A stretch of DNA of 64,000 bases. Source: Lineus longissimus (lineage: Eukaryota; Nemertea; Pilidiophora; Heteronemertea; Lineidae). Both the position numbers and the translations under genes were made by a program. The stretch is from contig NC_088309.1 of NCBI RefSeq assembly GCF_910592395.1, forward strand, positions 27,032,599 through 27,096,598, in the 5' to 3' direction. Positions 36,191-51,100 of this stretch are shown piece by piece (the stretch's first letter is position 1; each line of letters begins with the position of its first letter). Below the pieces are notes generated by a model that was not told the DNA's origin, did no database searches, and was given only the letters and a program-made list of their open reading frames with translations.

Positions 36191-39100
36191 GTATGTATTG
36201 TTCCCATTTCATTCATTTGGATTGGATTTTTGGGGGGAGGGGTCCTTCACTTCTCTAGTTTGATAAATGTTCCCTTAGTTAAATTCCAAAGTTGAAGTGT
36301 ACTTGAAGGTTTGATCACACAATATAAAATTCATGGTTCTACTTCTTGTGGTACTTGAAGCAGTGGAATAATTTCTTGAAGTACTCATTCATTGTTGAGC
36401 ATTTAGGATGAACATAGTGACCTATGAAAATGCTAGCTTACATTGAATTGTTGAGAACTGTCAGTGTCAGTGTTTCGATATGAGTCCAGTAAACTGTGAC
36501 ATTGCTGACAAGATTTCGATAGATAGGAATCTATACCGTTTTGTTATGAATTCAAAGAATAATTAGGGCATATCATTCTCGCTGAAAGTGAAACATGTGG
36601 TCAAAAGGATTTTTTATTGTCCAAAGCTTATGTGTCGAATATGGTATTTTCAGCTGGAGATTTTACCCATATGCGAGCACTAGAACATGTAGAAGAAGGT
36701 CATGTAGCTCATTTAAAAGTACCCAGTAATGTAAGGATCAGACCCTATATAGGCCTACGACCTCGTAAATTGCCACTTCTGGCAATTGGTCCATGTTACC
36801 AAAGACTTTCATTCGCCCTGCACTTGGAGATGATACAGATCTCCACGGAGTAGCTCCTCCAAGGTGGGATGCGTGTTCTTTAAATGCCACTACAGTTAGG
36901 CACCAATTGGAAAATCAATATCTCAAAAATTCGTCATGACAGTGATCTTGATAAAGTTATGATATCGTGAGTATTGGCTATCAATCACATGGTTTTGTTC
37001 ATGGCTTTTTCATTATGTATGACTGTGAGTGGTGATTAAAAGTTCATTTTGTCATGATATGAAACTAAGCTCTTACTTACTGTCATGTCAAATAAGTTGG
37101 TTAGTCGGACAATGCATGAGGATTGTACGAAACAAACATTTCTGGATCTTGATGGTCTATTTTGATCTGAATTTGGTGTCTGAGGAGATTTTGTACCATG
37201 TTTAAACCAACATTTGCAGGGGATTTTAATACATCCTTGATGCAGTCTGTAAGTATGATCTAAGGCTTACTGCAGCTGTTGGTCTACAATCACCAATTAT
37301 GAATCTGTAAAAATCTGTAAAAATCTGTAAAAATCACCGCATCCTTTCATTTTCTTGACAGCAGGGGACTTTGTTATTGGTGCCATTAAAAACCAAGGCA
37401 CTTAATGATGTTGGTGTGGGCTGGGTGAAAATTATTGAATATTTCATTAGTGTGGATCAATCGCTTACTCAATGAAATCATACACTATGTTTTCGAGTAC
37501 TCTAACCGTCTGTTATCCCAGATGGAGCACATTGCTCATATTCTAAATAACTCAACCACTTGAATTTACGATAATGATTTTCAACTCAGGATTTCCCGCC
37601 CATGATGTACATTATCATTAGGCATATATCTTGATTCAGCGCCAGTACAACAATGGTATATATCATGCGTGATAAAAGAACCGTTGCTCACGTTGATTAT
37701 GCAGGTTGATCCGATTTATGCATACAGCTGGCCAGGCCTACCGCTGGCGATATGGCATATCGATGCACTGTCTGTATACCTGTGCTTCACTTCACTATTT
37801 ACCTTCCTTTGGGATTCATCAAGTTCACCACTTCAAAACACTACTAGGTTCTTGGGATATTTTCATGTAGAATCTCATTTAACTGGAAAGTTTTTGTTTG
37901 CTGCGAAGGATTACAGTTCTTTGGATGAGCATATGGGATTAGAGGCCTATGTTGGGATTTGTCATATTACATGTGTTTACTGCATTGTTTCCGATTGGAA
38001 TACTGTATTGATACCCGTGTGGATACATGTTGTATATTGAAGTAATGTTGAGATGGTAACTGTGGTCCACGGCGGGTCCCCTCATGCATTTCATGAGCTG
38101 TATAATATGTCCCAAGATGTCCAAGCCGCTCTTCTCGGGATGTAGTGTAGTGTTTTCGTCCCTCTGATCTCCTTACTTGTACTTGTTCAATGCTTTCTCT
38201 GTTAGATCTGAACCAGGATAGTTGGGTTAAACTGGTTTTCCCATGAGCAAATTATCAAAGTGTATGCTCCGAAACTTGATAACGCTTGTCTCAGTTGGAC
38301 TTGATCCTATATGTAGTTATAATCAATTGAGAACTTTTCATTTCCTGGTGGAGCTCTAGCTAAGTACTTGCTTAGACTAGGCTTGTGGCTTGACTCTCTC
38401 TGTACGAGTTAGCAGTGAGATCTAAAGTTTGCTTAGCCCTGACATGCCATGACAAGCATCAAAAAGGGATAACATGAGTGATAACATTGACTTTTCCTTC
38501 CCGCAGTTCATCACAACTCCCAAGGTTTATGTGTATCCCTGAAATCTGATGACCTTGTCAAAAAAGGATTATTTCAAATAGCAGAAATCTTTAAAGATTT
38601 ACGAAACTGGAACTTGGATGGGACATAAGAACTTGGAATACATCAGTACTTTGTAATTCTATAAGATTAGTCTTTATTTAGTTCGGATAAAGAACGCTCT
38701 GTTTGAAATACCTGAACATGATAAAACATGTGATAAGATATTTAAAGTGCTTGTAGTGTATTCACTACTATGGGATCAGAAACCAAGTCGGAAAGATACA
38801 GGAGATATCTGGCCAGCTATCCAAGTGTTACTGAACGATTCGTTCATCCTATTAGTGGAACTACTGTGGCAAAGGTACTACATCTTCCAGTCTAAAGTTA
38901 TTGATAAAACCACACTCTCTGATATGGGGTGTGTGCGCGGTTGGTGCTGTGTGAAGTTTTCCCGTGGCGGTGAATGCAACAGGAACGCTCCAGTGGAACA
39001 ATCAGGTCTTTATAGATGGGTGGAAACATGTCAAATCTAATGATTTTCAATTCTTTCAGAACAAACTCCGTCAACAGCAGGCTGTGACAGACGAGAAGGA

Positions 39101-42100
39101 TAAAGTACTCCAGAGGAAGATAGGTGATCTCAACGGCCTTGTTACCTCGCTCAAAGGGCGCATATCAGTATTAGAAACAGAAAATGAAGCTTTTGTGAGT
39201 ATCATTGTTATCAAAGAGAATTATCTTTGTCAGGATAGGAACTTAATCTCCTCCTTGGCTGGCCCCAGGGATCTGTCCTTGCAGCTTGGCACTGGTCGAG
39301 CCTTGCCAAAGAAGCCACTCCTGCTAAAAAGCTCTATACTGAAGTGAATCTTAAGCTGAAAATACCCCAAATTGAAAGTGCCACAATTCCTTCATCTCTG
39401 TTAGCTCTAAGGGTACAAACACATGAGGTTGTAATTTTGGACTTGGAGAGGCTGGAGAGTCTTATGGATGAAATAAATGAGATTTTTGCAAGATTTTATT
39501 TTTGGCATCTTTTCAGAAAAAGAAGAAAGATGACGAGCAGTCTGCTGATAAAAAGATCATTGTTCTCAAGAAACGCAATGCGGAACTTGCTGCCGTGGCA
39601 AAACGTCTGGAGGAGAAAGCCAAACATGCTCAGAGTCCACCTAAAACCTCACCAAAGGTAAGTCCTAGGGGCCCCTAAAGCCTCATCTATGGAATAAGTA
39701 AAGCAACAACCAGTCAAGAATTTCTTTGCATCCGTTTGTAAACATAGACTCGTCACCAGGTGGGAGTTGTAAAAGTAATCTATGTCCCTTGTGTCTTGGA
39801 TGCTTCACTTTATGACTTCATCTTTCCAGAAATCTAGCCCTGAGCAGGAAAGTGATGCCATCAAGAAGCTATATGCTCGCCAAAGGGCCCGAGATCTCGC
39901 CCTACAAGCCAAAAATATGCTGGCTAAAGAAAGAGAAATCGAGAAGTTACAGAAACAGGTCCAGGAGCTCAATGACCGACTCGCCAGCAATCAAAAACAA
40001 TCTATAGCTGAGGTTAGTGGGCTATTCATACGACAACGCAACACGGAGTTCATGTTTACTCCTCTTTAGAACAACTACTGTTCATGTGGCGAGAAGTCAA
40101 TGTGGCAACTTGACTGAGCAGAGTGGCATTTTGTGAGCTGAGTTGTTGACCAGTAAGGTCCCAGGTGGGTTTCAGTGGAGTATGAGGTTATAGGAAGTAG
40201 GCTTTTCACCATTACCCTATGCCTGTTCTAGTGGTGATTTCATATGCTTCAACAGACCACATTTGCTGTTTATGACATCATGATGCATTGTACATGATGT
40301 GACATCATCGCATTGTAGGAGCCTGTACTGTGCGTCATGACCGGTGGATCCCAAATGTATAAGAGTGAAGTGGTGAGAAATTTGTTTTGGCATCATCCAA
40401 AAAGTACAGAGCACGTTACTGGTTTGTCCAGACTTATTTCCTCCAATGCTGTTTTGCAGAATGGTGATGTTTACAATGACCAGTCTCAGTTGGAGGGTAT
40501 TATCAAACAGGCAGCTAAAGAGAGGTTGAAACTGGAGCGTCAGCTTAGTCTCAAACCACCACCGCCGAAACCTCCGTCCCCTCAACAATCACTGCCACTT
40601 CAGGAAGAGAGGATACCCACACCCAAGGAAGAGCAGGTAATTAGTTTTATACTGTAGTTAATGATTCGTCAATAATTTACATATATGGTGGTGGTGACTC
40701 GTTAGATGATTGTCACTGGTTCTCCATTGTGTTTCTCCCCATTGGTTCACTGCCATGCCACCAGATGGCTTTGACATCATTCAGATTTCACGAATGATGA
40801 ATATTTCTATTGGTTCCTTCGTTCTCACGATGTATTTAAATATTCATATTCTCACGCGGGGCGTCTGCTCTGATTAATCAGACAGATATACCCTTTACTG
40901 CGAGGGCATTAACCCCTGTACATACCGAAGATGATGTGAAATATTCCAAGAAAGTCTTGCAACTCAGAATATTACACAGTTTTCCACACTTGTATAACAT
41001 AATGATCACCCGTTTGGCATCTAATTTTTGACTTTTTTGACAGGGACAAAATTCGGCTACTTTGCCAGCATATGCTTCAAATGTAAACGTTATAGATTTG
41101 ACAGCCTATATTTCCTTAACCAACTCTAAAAAAAGCTGTCATCTTCAACTAGCTCTTCAGTAATTCATAATTGTGTGAAATTACCTCGAGTTGAATATTG
41201 CTTTTGATAAGCTTCCTTCCGCATTGAGCGGAAGAAAGTGCTTGTCCCAGTAAAGATGTCAGCCAATCACAGACAATTTCCAGTCAAATGCAAATTATAT
41301 GTAAGAGGGTTATTCCACACGAAACATGTGACTTAAAATCATGCAGTTTGCACGCTACAAATTGATGCTGTTTTTTGGTTCATATTGCATTTTCATTACA
41401 TCTGAATCCTGTTTAGCGGCCACTCTGGGGCAATTGCTTACATTCCATGAATAATTTCATTGCACCATTTCTCACTTCATTAAATTGAAAAATGTCGTTA
41501 ATCATCTATATTTCATGAAAACACGTAAAATTCAGTTGCTATTGGATCACACTGCATATTATACTGGAATTTGATGTGCATGATGGTTTATGTGCTATGG
41601 GTTCTGTGTGTTGCTATCACTATACTATATTACTAGGGTCACATTTGATTCTGTTAATTGTCCTTCCTTGAAGAATCGGTCAGTTATGATTTGAAGACAG
41701 ACTCTGCCCACTCGCGCACAGACCAGTACTTTCTTTCATTGCTCGCTTAACTAGCTGGGATCAGTAGAGCCAAGATGATATTTAGACAGACCCTGCCCAG
41801 TCACACATAGACCAGTCCTTTTTATCGCTCGCTTTAAGCTTGGGTTCAGCAGAGCTAAGACGATATTTTGACAGCTCTGTCAGTTCATTGTGACTAATAT
41901 ATCCTATTAGCATTATTGTCTGCAATTTTTTCGTGTTGAATCTAGCAAGGGTAAAGACCCATCACTTACACTCGTATCGTCTGCATTCGCGGCTACTCTG
42001 CTCCCCGGCAACTGGCGTGGGTTCAATATAAGATGCACTAGCAGCCTCATCAGTGCTGTGCACAACGCCGGCGCTCTCTTGTAGCATAGCAAACTGTTAA

Positions 42101-45100
42101 CTGATCAATATTGGTACCCGTATTGATTTTCGTCGTGATAAAACTTGGGTCGGGCTGTGCAGCATTTGTGTATGAGTGATCAAGAATGCTGTGGTTGGAG
42201 GACGCTAAGATGATCCTGTTGTGAATGCTCGTGGAATATGGATTCACTTTCATAAAGGATTATGTCAAATGTGCGAGGAGGTTATTGGAATCCCACTCAG
42301 GCTGCCTGGGCCCATTCCCGGGAGGTATGTACCCTTCTTCCCAATCAACTCAATAGATAATTGGCAATTCTTCTTTCAAGTTCAATTTTGACCTTTTCTC
42401 ATCTTCTTCAACTAGTTCAGATTCTTTAGCAGTGTAACTTTCACCAATCTGCCTTGGTACCTAATGACTGCATCCTTAACATGCAGGTAAAGGGGGCTTG
42501 AACACAGGAGAATTATTTCCCTGATTTTGGTAAACAGAAGTATACCGGTACTGACTGTTTTAAACTACGTGACTCATTCATTTGAATATCTTGAAGGGGC
42601 AGACATCCTGGCCCTGTTGTTTGATTTGACATGAACTTCCCATTTATGGCGATTTCTTGGGTTGAGACCTTATTTGATTATAAGATATCCATGGTGTATT
42701 TTCAGTCTCTTTGACTTAGTATCGGTTAGCTCTATAATGGCTATACTGCTGTTAGCGCGACATTGATTTATTGCTTATGCTATGTTGTACAGCACTGTGT
42801 AATGTATCGTGGTGTATATGACTATATCAATATGTGAGCATGTCTTGCCTTTCTATGTAGCGTGAAGCTTGGCGTCGTCCCAGCAGTATTCAGATCTTGA
42901 TCAATACGGGAAGGGATGATTTATCTCTGCCCTGATTCAACTTCGTTCACTCATTGAGCTGAGTTGTTCCGAATCTCAATCCAAGGATCTTGGGTTGAAC
43001 TGGTCATCAGTTGTCCTTTACAGGTCAAACTCAAGTGAGCACTGTACGAACTGCTCATACCAAAGTGTGACTCTGCAGAGACCTTGGGTGTTAAGTGCTT
43101 TGAGGTGGTGCCTAGTCAGTGAAAAGCGCTTTACAATAGCCACGGTTATTTTCACTCAGAATAAGCAGAGAACTGATCCATCACAGAGATTGAACTTGCA
43201 GAAGGTGAGAGCCTCGTCATCAATAATCAAGGAGTGTCCATGATTGCTCGTCAGTAGCTCTTGTCTCTCTTCAGCCATCCTCACCAAGCAGTCTATCAAT
43301 AATGCACCAAGCTAATTATACACCAATTAATAAATGAACACATGCCAATACTCTGTGGGCTAATGCAGGCACTCTCGCTGGGTTGTGTGGGAATGTTTTG
43401 ATTGTGTCCGAGTTCGAGTTAAATCCTTTTGCAAATGTTTGTGCTGGGTTGCGTTTGCCGATGTCCTTGGTTGCAGCCACTCAGATGGTGCATTGATACA
43501 GGTTGTGATTTGCCTCTATCACACACAGTGGAGGAGAGTTTTCAGGAAATAGTTCCCTTATGTACCTACGTGTGCCATTCTTATAAAAAGGGCAACGACT
43601 AACATTAAATGCTTCATCGAAGAACAGAGTTGCCCATGCCCATTGAACACCTTTAATTCCTGTGCCATCTGACTGAAGCTGTTCCCATCACCAAGGAGAT
43701 CAATTTCATTTGGTCATTATCAAAGCGGGCATCCCCTAATCCATCAGTCATGATTCTTTGTGTGGTCTTTGGAATGGACTGCAGCTACATGTAATACCAT
43801 TAGGGAATCATACTCTCAATGATGGTTACTGTATCAAAGGCTCTATGTCTAGACAGGTAGCAACTATTGCCAAGCAATTTAGTGGAATCGCTAATAGGAA
43901 TGGATGTCCATCATGACTGCCAATTCAAACACTACAATTGGGCCACCATAAAGATCGGATAAGCAACCAAATGTTTTTTGGTGCCTTTTTGAGAAGCAGT
44001 TTATGGGTGGGTGCTTCCTCATCATCATATGGTTGGGCGTTCTGTAAGCAAACCATATATGCTGTAATAGTCAAAATTATCTCTGAAAGCTTGATCCTTT
44101 CAGAAATGATAGAAGGATTGAGCTGTTCAAGGGAGACATAACTATGGTATCACACAAGCTGTGATAGCAGTTTCTGACACTGTAATGGAAAGATTGAAGC
44201 AGCAATGAGAACAGCTCATAATTAATGGAAGTATCATGTTGAATATCATATTGGTGTGTAAAGCATGACAGACTAGATCCAGTGCGTAGGAGCAGTGATG
44301 TTTAGGCTGTTGTGGCCATTGAACTGACCTTTGGCGTCTCCGGTTCTGCAATCATGCGACCTGTGACGTTGCCATGACAACGTGATAGTTGATTGTGATT
44401 TAACAAATCTAATTTGACAGATTAGCTCGGACCTACCCAAAGTGTGACCATCCAGTACATCGGAACTGGTACTTTTGATACGTTGAAGGAATTAACAAGA
44501 GAAGAAAGATGAAAGTATCAAAGATGATGTTTCAAAGGAAGCTGCTTCCATTCTATATACCTTTGTATCTTTTATGCTATCAGATATAATGGTTGTGCGT
44601 GGACCAAAATAGCACTGTTACCATGTTACCATGACATTATACTAGTAAAGGCTAAGTGACGGCTGCCTCATGTCTATTGGAATTAGAGATGATATGTATG
44701 AAGACAAAACATTATACACATGTGTATTACTGTAAACCCGCAGGGCTAACCACCTCAGCCAAGAAGTGCCAAACTCTTCAAAGAAAATTGCCGCAGCAAT
44801 GAGGTAATTGGATTTGCGTTGATGCTGGTCTGCAATCAGTGTGATTGCATGAGCTGATTGAGACTTGATGGGAGACAATTACGACTCGACTCGGTCTGAT
44901 GCCAGCGTTGCATCTCGACAGAAGAGTTAGTAACTGATGTGTTTGACCCATAATCCATATGATATCAGGAGCATGTGATGTTAAAATCTACTGATACTTT
45001 TTATATTAGAACATTTTCTACAATAGCAATTTGCAGAGTGGCACAGCTTTGAATGAGTTAAAAAACCCAAACCTTTCAGAGACATATCGGTTTTCTCGTC

Positions 45101-48100
45101 ATAACTGTGCCTTGCAGATTTATTGGCTTTCTGTGTTGGGAGATCTTCATTATACAAAGTTTGAATGTACTTGTACATGTATGCATAAGATACATAGGAA
45201 TATTCTTCTTGGTGTGTCTAAGGCATGCAACAGGATAGTGACTGTTCTGCTTTCGAAAGTAGTCAGAGGCCTCTGTTTCAAAGAGACTGCCATTGGTATT
45301 ACACAAATTCGGATGAAACTAGCTTGTGAGCTTGGCATTTGTGTGTTCCCAGCCTAATCATGAAAAGGAAGAGACCATTGATCCAACCAATACACTAGTA
45401 ACTTCAAAGACAACATTGTATATGTCAACTTTATATTGGTTTATCGATCTGGAGTGGATCCGTTGTGTCTCTTGTCCATTATCTCCTTTTTGATGCTACT
45501 CTTGCCTGAGGCTAGCAACATGTTGCTCACTTTGACATCCTACTCACCTGACAGCTTTTTTCCGGGTGAAGTTTATCCTACTATTGGAAGTTAACTGCTG
45601 ACATAATACCAAGGAAAGTTGTATGTTCGATCAATAAAGTATGGCAAACATCCACAATGGGGTGTGATGCTTCAGAAAAGCACTGCAGTCAGATGATATC
45701 TTAAATCAAGTTCAAAGCTAGATGATTGTTGTGCTCTTTGAATCTGACACATCTGTCTGCTCTGTCGCGCAAGGCAAATTAAGTTGCTGTGTTTACCTCC
45801 TGAACAAGAAATGACTTGGCCATAACAATTGCCTCATACATGTGTCCCGACAGTCGAATACACCCTTCTATGGAGGCACATCTTCATGCCTCAGTCTTTA
45901 ACAAGTTGCTCCACACAGTTATAAGCTGACGGCCGTGCTGTGTCTTCTCCCTCAAGCTATTGATTTATGATCAACCTGATTACACTTTCTGATGGCATGA
46001 ACATTCCTTCAGGCTGTCCGCCATCAATCCTGGCACTCATGGATTGAGCGCAGATGGCTGCTCGGCTGGGTGGGACGAGATTGAAAATTGAAACATCATC
46101 GTGAGGGATAAGTGTCTTGCCATCTTTCTGGGCACTTTTAACAATGTCTTGTTCAACTTTATGAAGAGCTGCTGAATGAAGCTGCGTGTCTGTTATGTCA
46201 AGGAAGATCTGCGCTCCTCAAAATTTTAAGACTTTATCTTCCTTTGAAGAAAGAGAAACAACTTTATGTATCAAACCAAGCAGGTGAAATGGCTCTTCCT
46301 GTATTGACACTATAGTGACTGACCGGATATCTCTACGTCTACCTCAGATGAACCGCTCGGATATTTGACCTTGACATTTATAGCCACACCAAGTCTGGTT
46401 TCGATTAGCTACTGCCATGGAGAACCCTGTCTTGCATATTGGCGTATTGATCTGTCATGAGTCTGATTAACGGTAGGTCCTCGATCAGATTTCGTTTTGC
46501 ACAGAACAAGTGTGAACCAGAAAAAATCTTGGTTTTGACCTTTGTTTGTAATGAAATCATCATTGCATGATGTCAGATACAGGTTTCAAATGGCTTTGTA
46601 AGTGTGTTCCATCAGCCAAACTGCAAACATTGACTCTCCTTTAGCTGTGAAATATCCTCAGATTAGAGATGCTATCTCATTGGTGAGATCACCCTAGTCA
46701 CCTGATGGGCTATAGTTCATCTGTTAGTCATCAACCATCATGTCGTAAAGGCTATCGCTGCCTTATTTGTTTCATTGATCACTAATAAGACTATATACTG
46801 TTCGTATTCTCTCAAGGTGGGCTTGTTGACCACTTCCCGCCCCGCTGGGACATACAACCTTTGTAGCGTGATAATTACGGCTATGTTGGCACAGTAGGCA
46901 AAACTGATTAGCTGGTGGAGCAACTAGCAATTGAATCAAGGACTCTCGCACAAGGCTGTGATGGGAAGTGTAAAAGGTGAACTCTTAACACTTTCACTAG
47001 AAGTGATGCAACAGACAGCACTCTGTTAGCATACACAGGTCCCAGATGATGGCTTGCATAGCTTGGCAGGTTTCCTTATTTCAAAGTCACGGACAGCTCT
47101 GACCAAATTACTCAAAGTGAGAAGACACATTGATGAGCTGGTCTGATTTGAGGCATGACACATTCTCACCTTGGATCTGTTTTCATGTTCTACACTTCAG
47201 ACACAGGTCCCAGATGATGGCTCGCATAGCTTGGCAGATTCCCTTGTTTCAATGTCACAGACAGCTCTGACCAAATTACTCAAAGTGAGAAGACACATTG
47301 ATGAGCTGGTCTGATTTGAGGCATGACACATTCTCACCTTGGATCTGTTTTCATGTTCTACACTTCAAAACTTACACACTCATGTGTGAACCATTGATTG
47401 TAATATGAGGGCCATTCCTCTTTTTAGAAATTCTCTTCAGTTGTCCAATAACGAGCTTATAGCACACTCCCTGCAAATTTCATGATGACAAGGCTGATGT
47501 TCAAAATTTATGATGACAAGGCTGGTGTATTGCTGCTGAGTAGAAAGCCAATAAACGGTTAGTCTCTTGTACAGTCTAATGTATCAAAGGTTATTCCGTC
47601 TATTGATCCAGGGCATCATGGAGTTAGTGATGTGACGGAGCCGAGTGGCAGGCAGGTGACAAAGGTTGATGGGGAAAGTAGCATTTATTATTGACCTTAT
47701 AGTCGACATGAAAGTGCACGAAGTCTCCAATGGTGAAATTTGTGACCTTTATTTTCACGCTGGTTCACTTCTCAAAGAATAATGATCAGCGTTAATTTCC
47801 TGTTCTGTAGAAATGTATGAACCATTATGTATTTTATGATCATATTTATGTGGTTAAGCGAATCAGGCATGATTGTTTACATTTAACATAAACGTATGCC
47901 TCTACCAGCAAGTAATCTTTCCTCTAGTGCAATAATTGGACCTAAATGACCATTCTGTGTGTTGATATTATCATGGACATCAGTAAGAAGTGTAACAGCA
48001 ACACAATTTGTTCCATTTTCACACTAGAGCGTACTTTTCCATAATTTCTCACAAATGGCCTTGCTGTGTATCAAGTTCTCCTCTTCCATTTCAAAACCTA

Positions 48101-51100
48101 TCATTATGTTAAAAACCTCCATATTAATCCACGCATACAAGGATCGATACCCATCCATTAAAAGTGCTACATTCCTATAGCACAAGCTACAGATTATTCT
48201 ATTCGATTTTCTATAACTTTGACATCATGTCAGAAATGGTATTGAACGCCGATCTTTGGTAATCTTGTTTTGGAAGTGTTGCTTTCAGGATTGATCAGTG
48301 TTGCTCAGCACATGGCCAGATACATGTATATCATTCTTTTATTCAATACGTGTTATATGGCGCTGAATAGAAAATGATGTCTTCCAATCATGGCCATAAT
48401 TTGGCTTTTGGAAAAATTTTATAGTTCCTCTGTGGCATGTTACAATGCACTTAAGATATGAGTCTGACTTTCTTCAATTTTGCGACCTGCTATCAGCACC
48501 ATAATAATACACCTTACATTTGAAGAAGATATGTCCAACACTTCTTCCCCTCCCCATAGTGTGTCATGTCTGCCCAGTTCTCTCTCATGCATATTCCATG
48601 TCCCCTCTATCGCTGTCTCGTCATGTTGGGTCTCTCTCGGCTTGCTCGATGAATAAGAACCATCATAATCTCCTTCAACGTCCACATCTTAGAGACGTTG
48701 AGCACTTGGTCGATGAAGACAAGACTTCTTGAAGATGTTCTCGGTGCATGTTGTAATCTGGTCAATGACGATGGTGAAGTTAGTTCAGGTTGTAGTTGGC
48801 AGTCGTTTCTCTAAAGTCTTCTCATAAGTTAGGGTGAAATTGCTTGGTGGAGATAAGTTGGCCTTCCCTCAGGAACCAAGTTCTAACTCTGCAGAAGGTG
48901 GAACAAAGGCCAGGTGACCAGTGCTATCCCGATAGCCAACTTCACCCCATCCTTCGTAGTTTTAAGGAAGGAAGACCTTTCATCAAGATTGACGACTGTT
49001 CTTCAGGGAAAGTTGGGGATAGGGTTGATAAAAATGGTCATGTTTTGTCAATGTTGTCATGTTTTCTTCCTGTGATAACATCTCCTGATCATTTTGTCAC
49101 ACCTCTATGCAATGAGTCCTGTACTGGTGCATGCACTGTAACCTTACTCCTGTGTAAGAAGTACTGGCAATTGATATGTAAATAGGAAGATATAGTAATG
49201 CCTGAGCCATAGTGATCACCATGAATTAGATAGTTCATTGATCCGTAATAAGAAACCTGTAAATTCCCGGAACTGATCCCAGTGACCAAGTATAGCGTGA
49301 CTAATATCTACCCACGGAGGAATTTGACAAGATTTCTCATTCACCGGCCAGTGGCTTGGAGAATGTGTCCGGACCGTTATGACGTTGACATTAACAGAAT
49401 CACATGCATAAATAGGTCAGAGTAGGTGCTAATAGGCTGGATATTAGCTCGCTTGGACTTTTGTTCACTTGGGTGGAATCATTGCTCAATCTCTCATAGG
49501 TTATTGGCATAATCTGCCATGTTTTCGCACAGTTCTCTCTATGAATTGATAACCCGAAGTAATTGCCTTCTCTGGACAAACCATTCCAATGTTGTTGTCA
49601 GAGACCCATATGAAAACATTGCCTTCTCTTGACTCACCATTCCAATCTCATTGTCAGAGACCCATATGTTAGCAATGCCTTCTTTTGACAAACCATTCCC
49701 ATCTTGTTGTCAGAGACCCATCATGGTAGCAATGCCTTCTCTTGACAAACCATTCCCATCTCATTGTCAGAGACCCATATGTTAGCAATGCCTTCTTTTG
49801 ACAAACCATTCCCATCTTGTTGTCAGAGACCCATCATTGTAGCAATGCCTTCTCTTGACAAACCATTCCCATCTTGTTGTCAGAGACCCATATGTTAGCA
49901 ATGCCTTCTTTTGACAAACCATTCCCATCTTGTTGTCAGAGACCCATATGTTAGCAATGCCTTCTTTTGACAAACCATTCCCATCTTGTTGTCAGAGACC
50001 CATATGTTAGCAATGCCTTCTTTTGACAAACCATTCCCATCTTGTTGTCAGAGACCCATCATTGTAGCAATGCCTTCTCTTGACAAACCATTCCCATCTT
50101 GTTGTCAAAGACCCATATGAAAACATTGCCTTCTCTTGACAAACCATTCCCATCTTGTTGTCAGAGACCCATATGTTAGCAATGCCTTCTTTTGACAAAC
50201 CATTCCCATCTTGTTGTCAGAGACCCATCATTGTAGCAATGCCTTCTCTTGACAAACCATTCCCATCTTGTTGTCAGAGACCCATCATGGTAGCAATGCC
50301 TTCTCTTGACAAACCATTCCCATCTTGTTGTCAGAGACCCATATGAAAACATTGCCTTCTCTTGACAAACCATTCCCATCTTGTTGTCAGAGACCCATAT
50401 GTTAGCAATGCCTTCTTTTGACAAACCATTCCCATCTTGTTGTCAGAGACCCATCATTGTAGCAATGCCTTCTCTTGACAAACCATTCCCATCTTGTTGT
50501 CAGAGACCCATCATGGTAGCAATGCCTTCTCTAGACAAACCATTCCCATCTTGTTGTCAGAGACCCATCATTGTAGCAATGCCTTCTCTTGACAAACCAT
50601 TCCCATCTTGTTGTCAGAGACCCATCATTGTAGCAATGCCTTCTCTTGACAAACCATTCCCATCTTGTTGTCAAAGACCCATATGAAAACATTGCCTTCT
50701 CTTGACAAACCATTCCCATCTTGTTGTCAGAGACCCATATGTTAGCAATGCCTTCTTTTGACAAACCATTCCCATCTTGTTGTCAGAGACCCATCATTGT
50801 AGCAATGCCTTCTCTTGACAAACCATTCCCATCTTGTTGTCAGAGACCCATCATGGTAGCAATGCCTTCTCTTGACAAACCATTCCCATCTCATTGTCAG
50901 AGACCCATATGTTAGCAATGCCTTCTTTTGACAAACCATTCCCATCTTGTTGTCAGAGACCCATCATTGTAGCAATGCCTTCTCTTGACAAACCATTCCC
51001 ATCTTGTTGTCAAAGACCCATATGAAAACATTGCCTTCTCTTGACAAACCATTCCCATCTTGTTGTCAGAGACCCATCATGGTAGCAATGCCTTCTCTTG

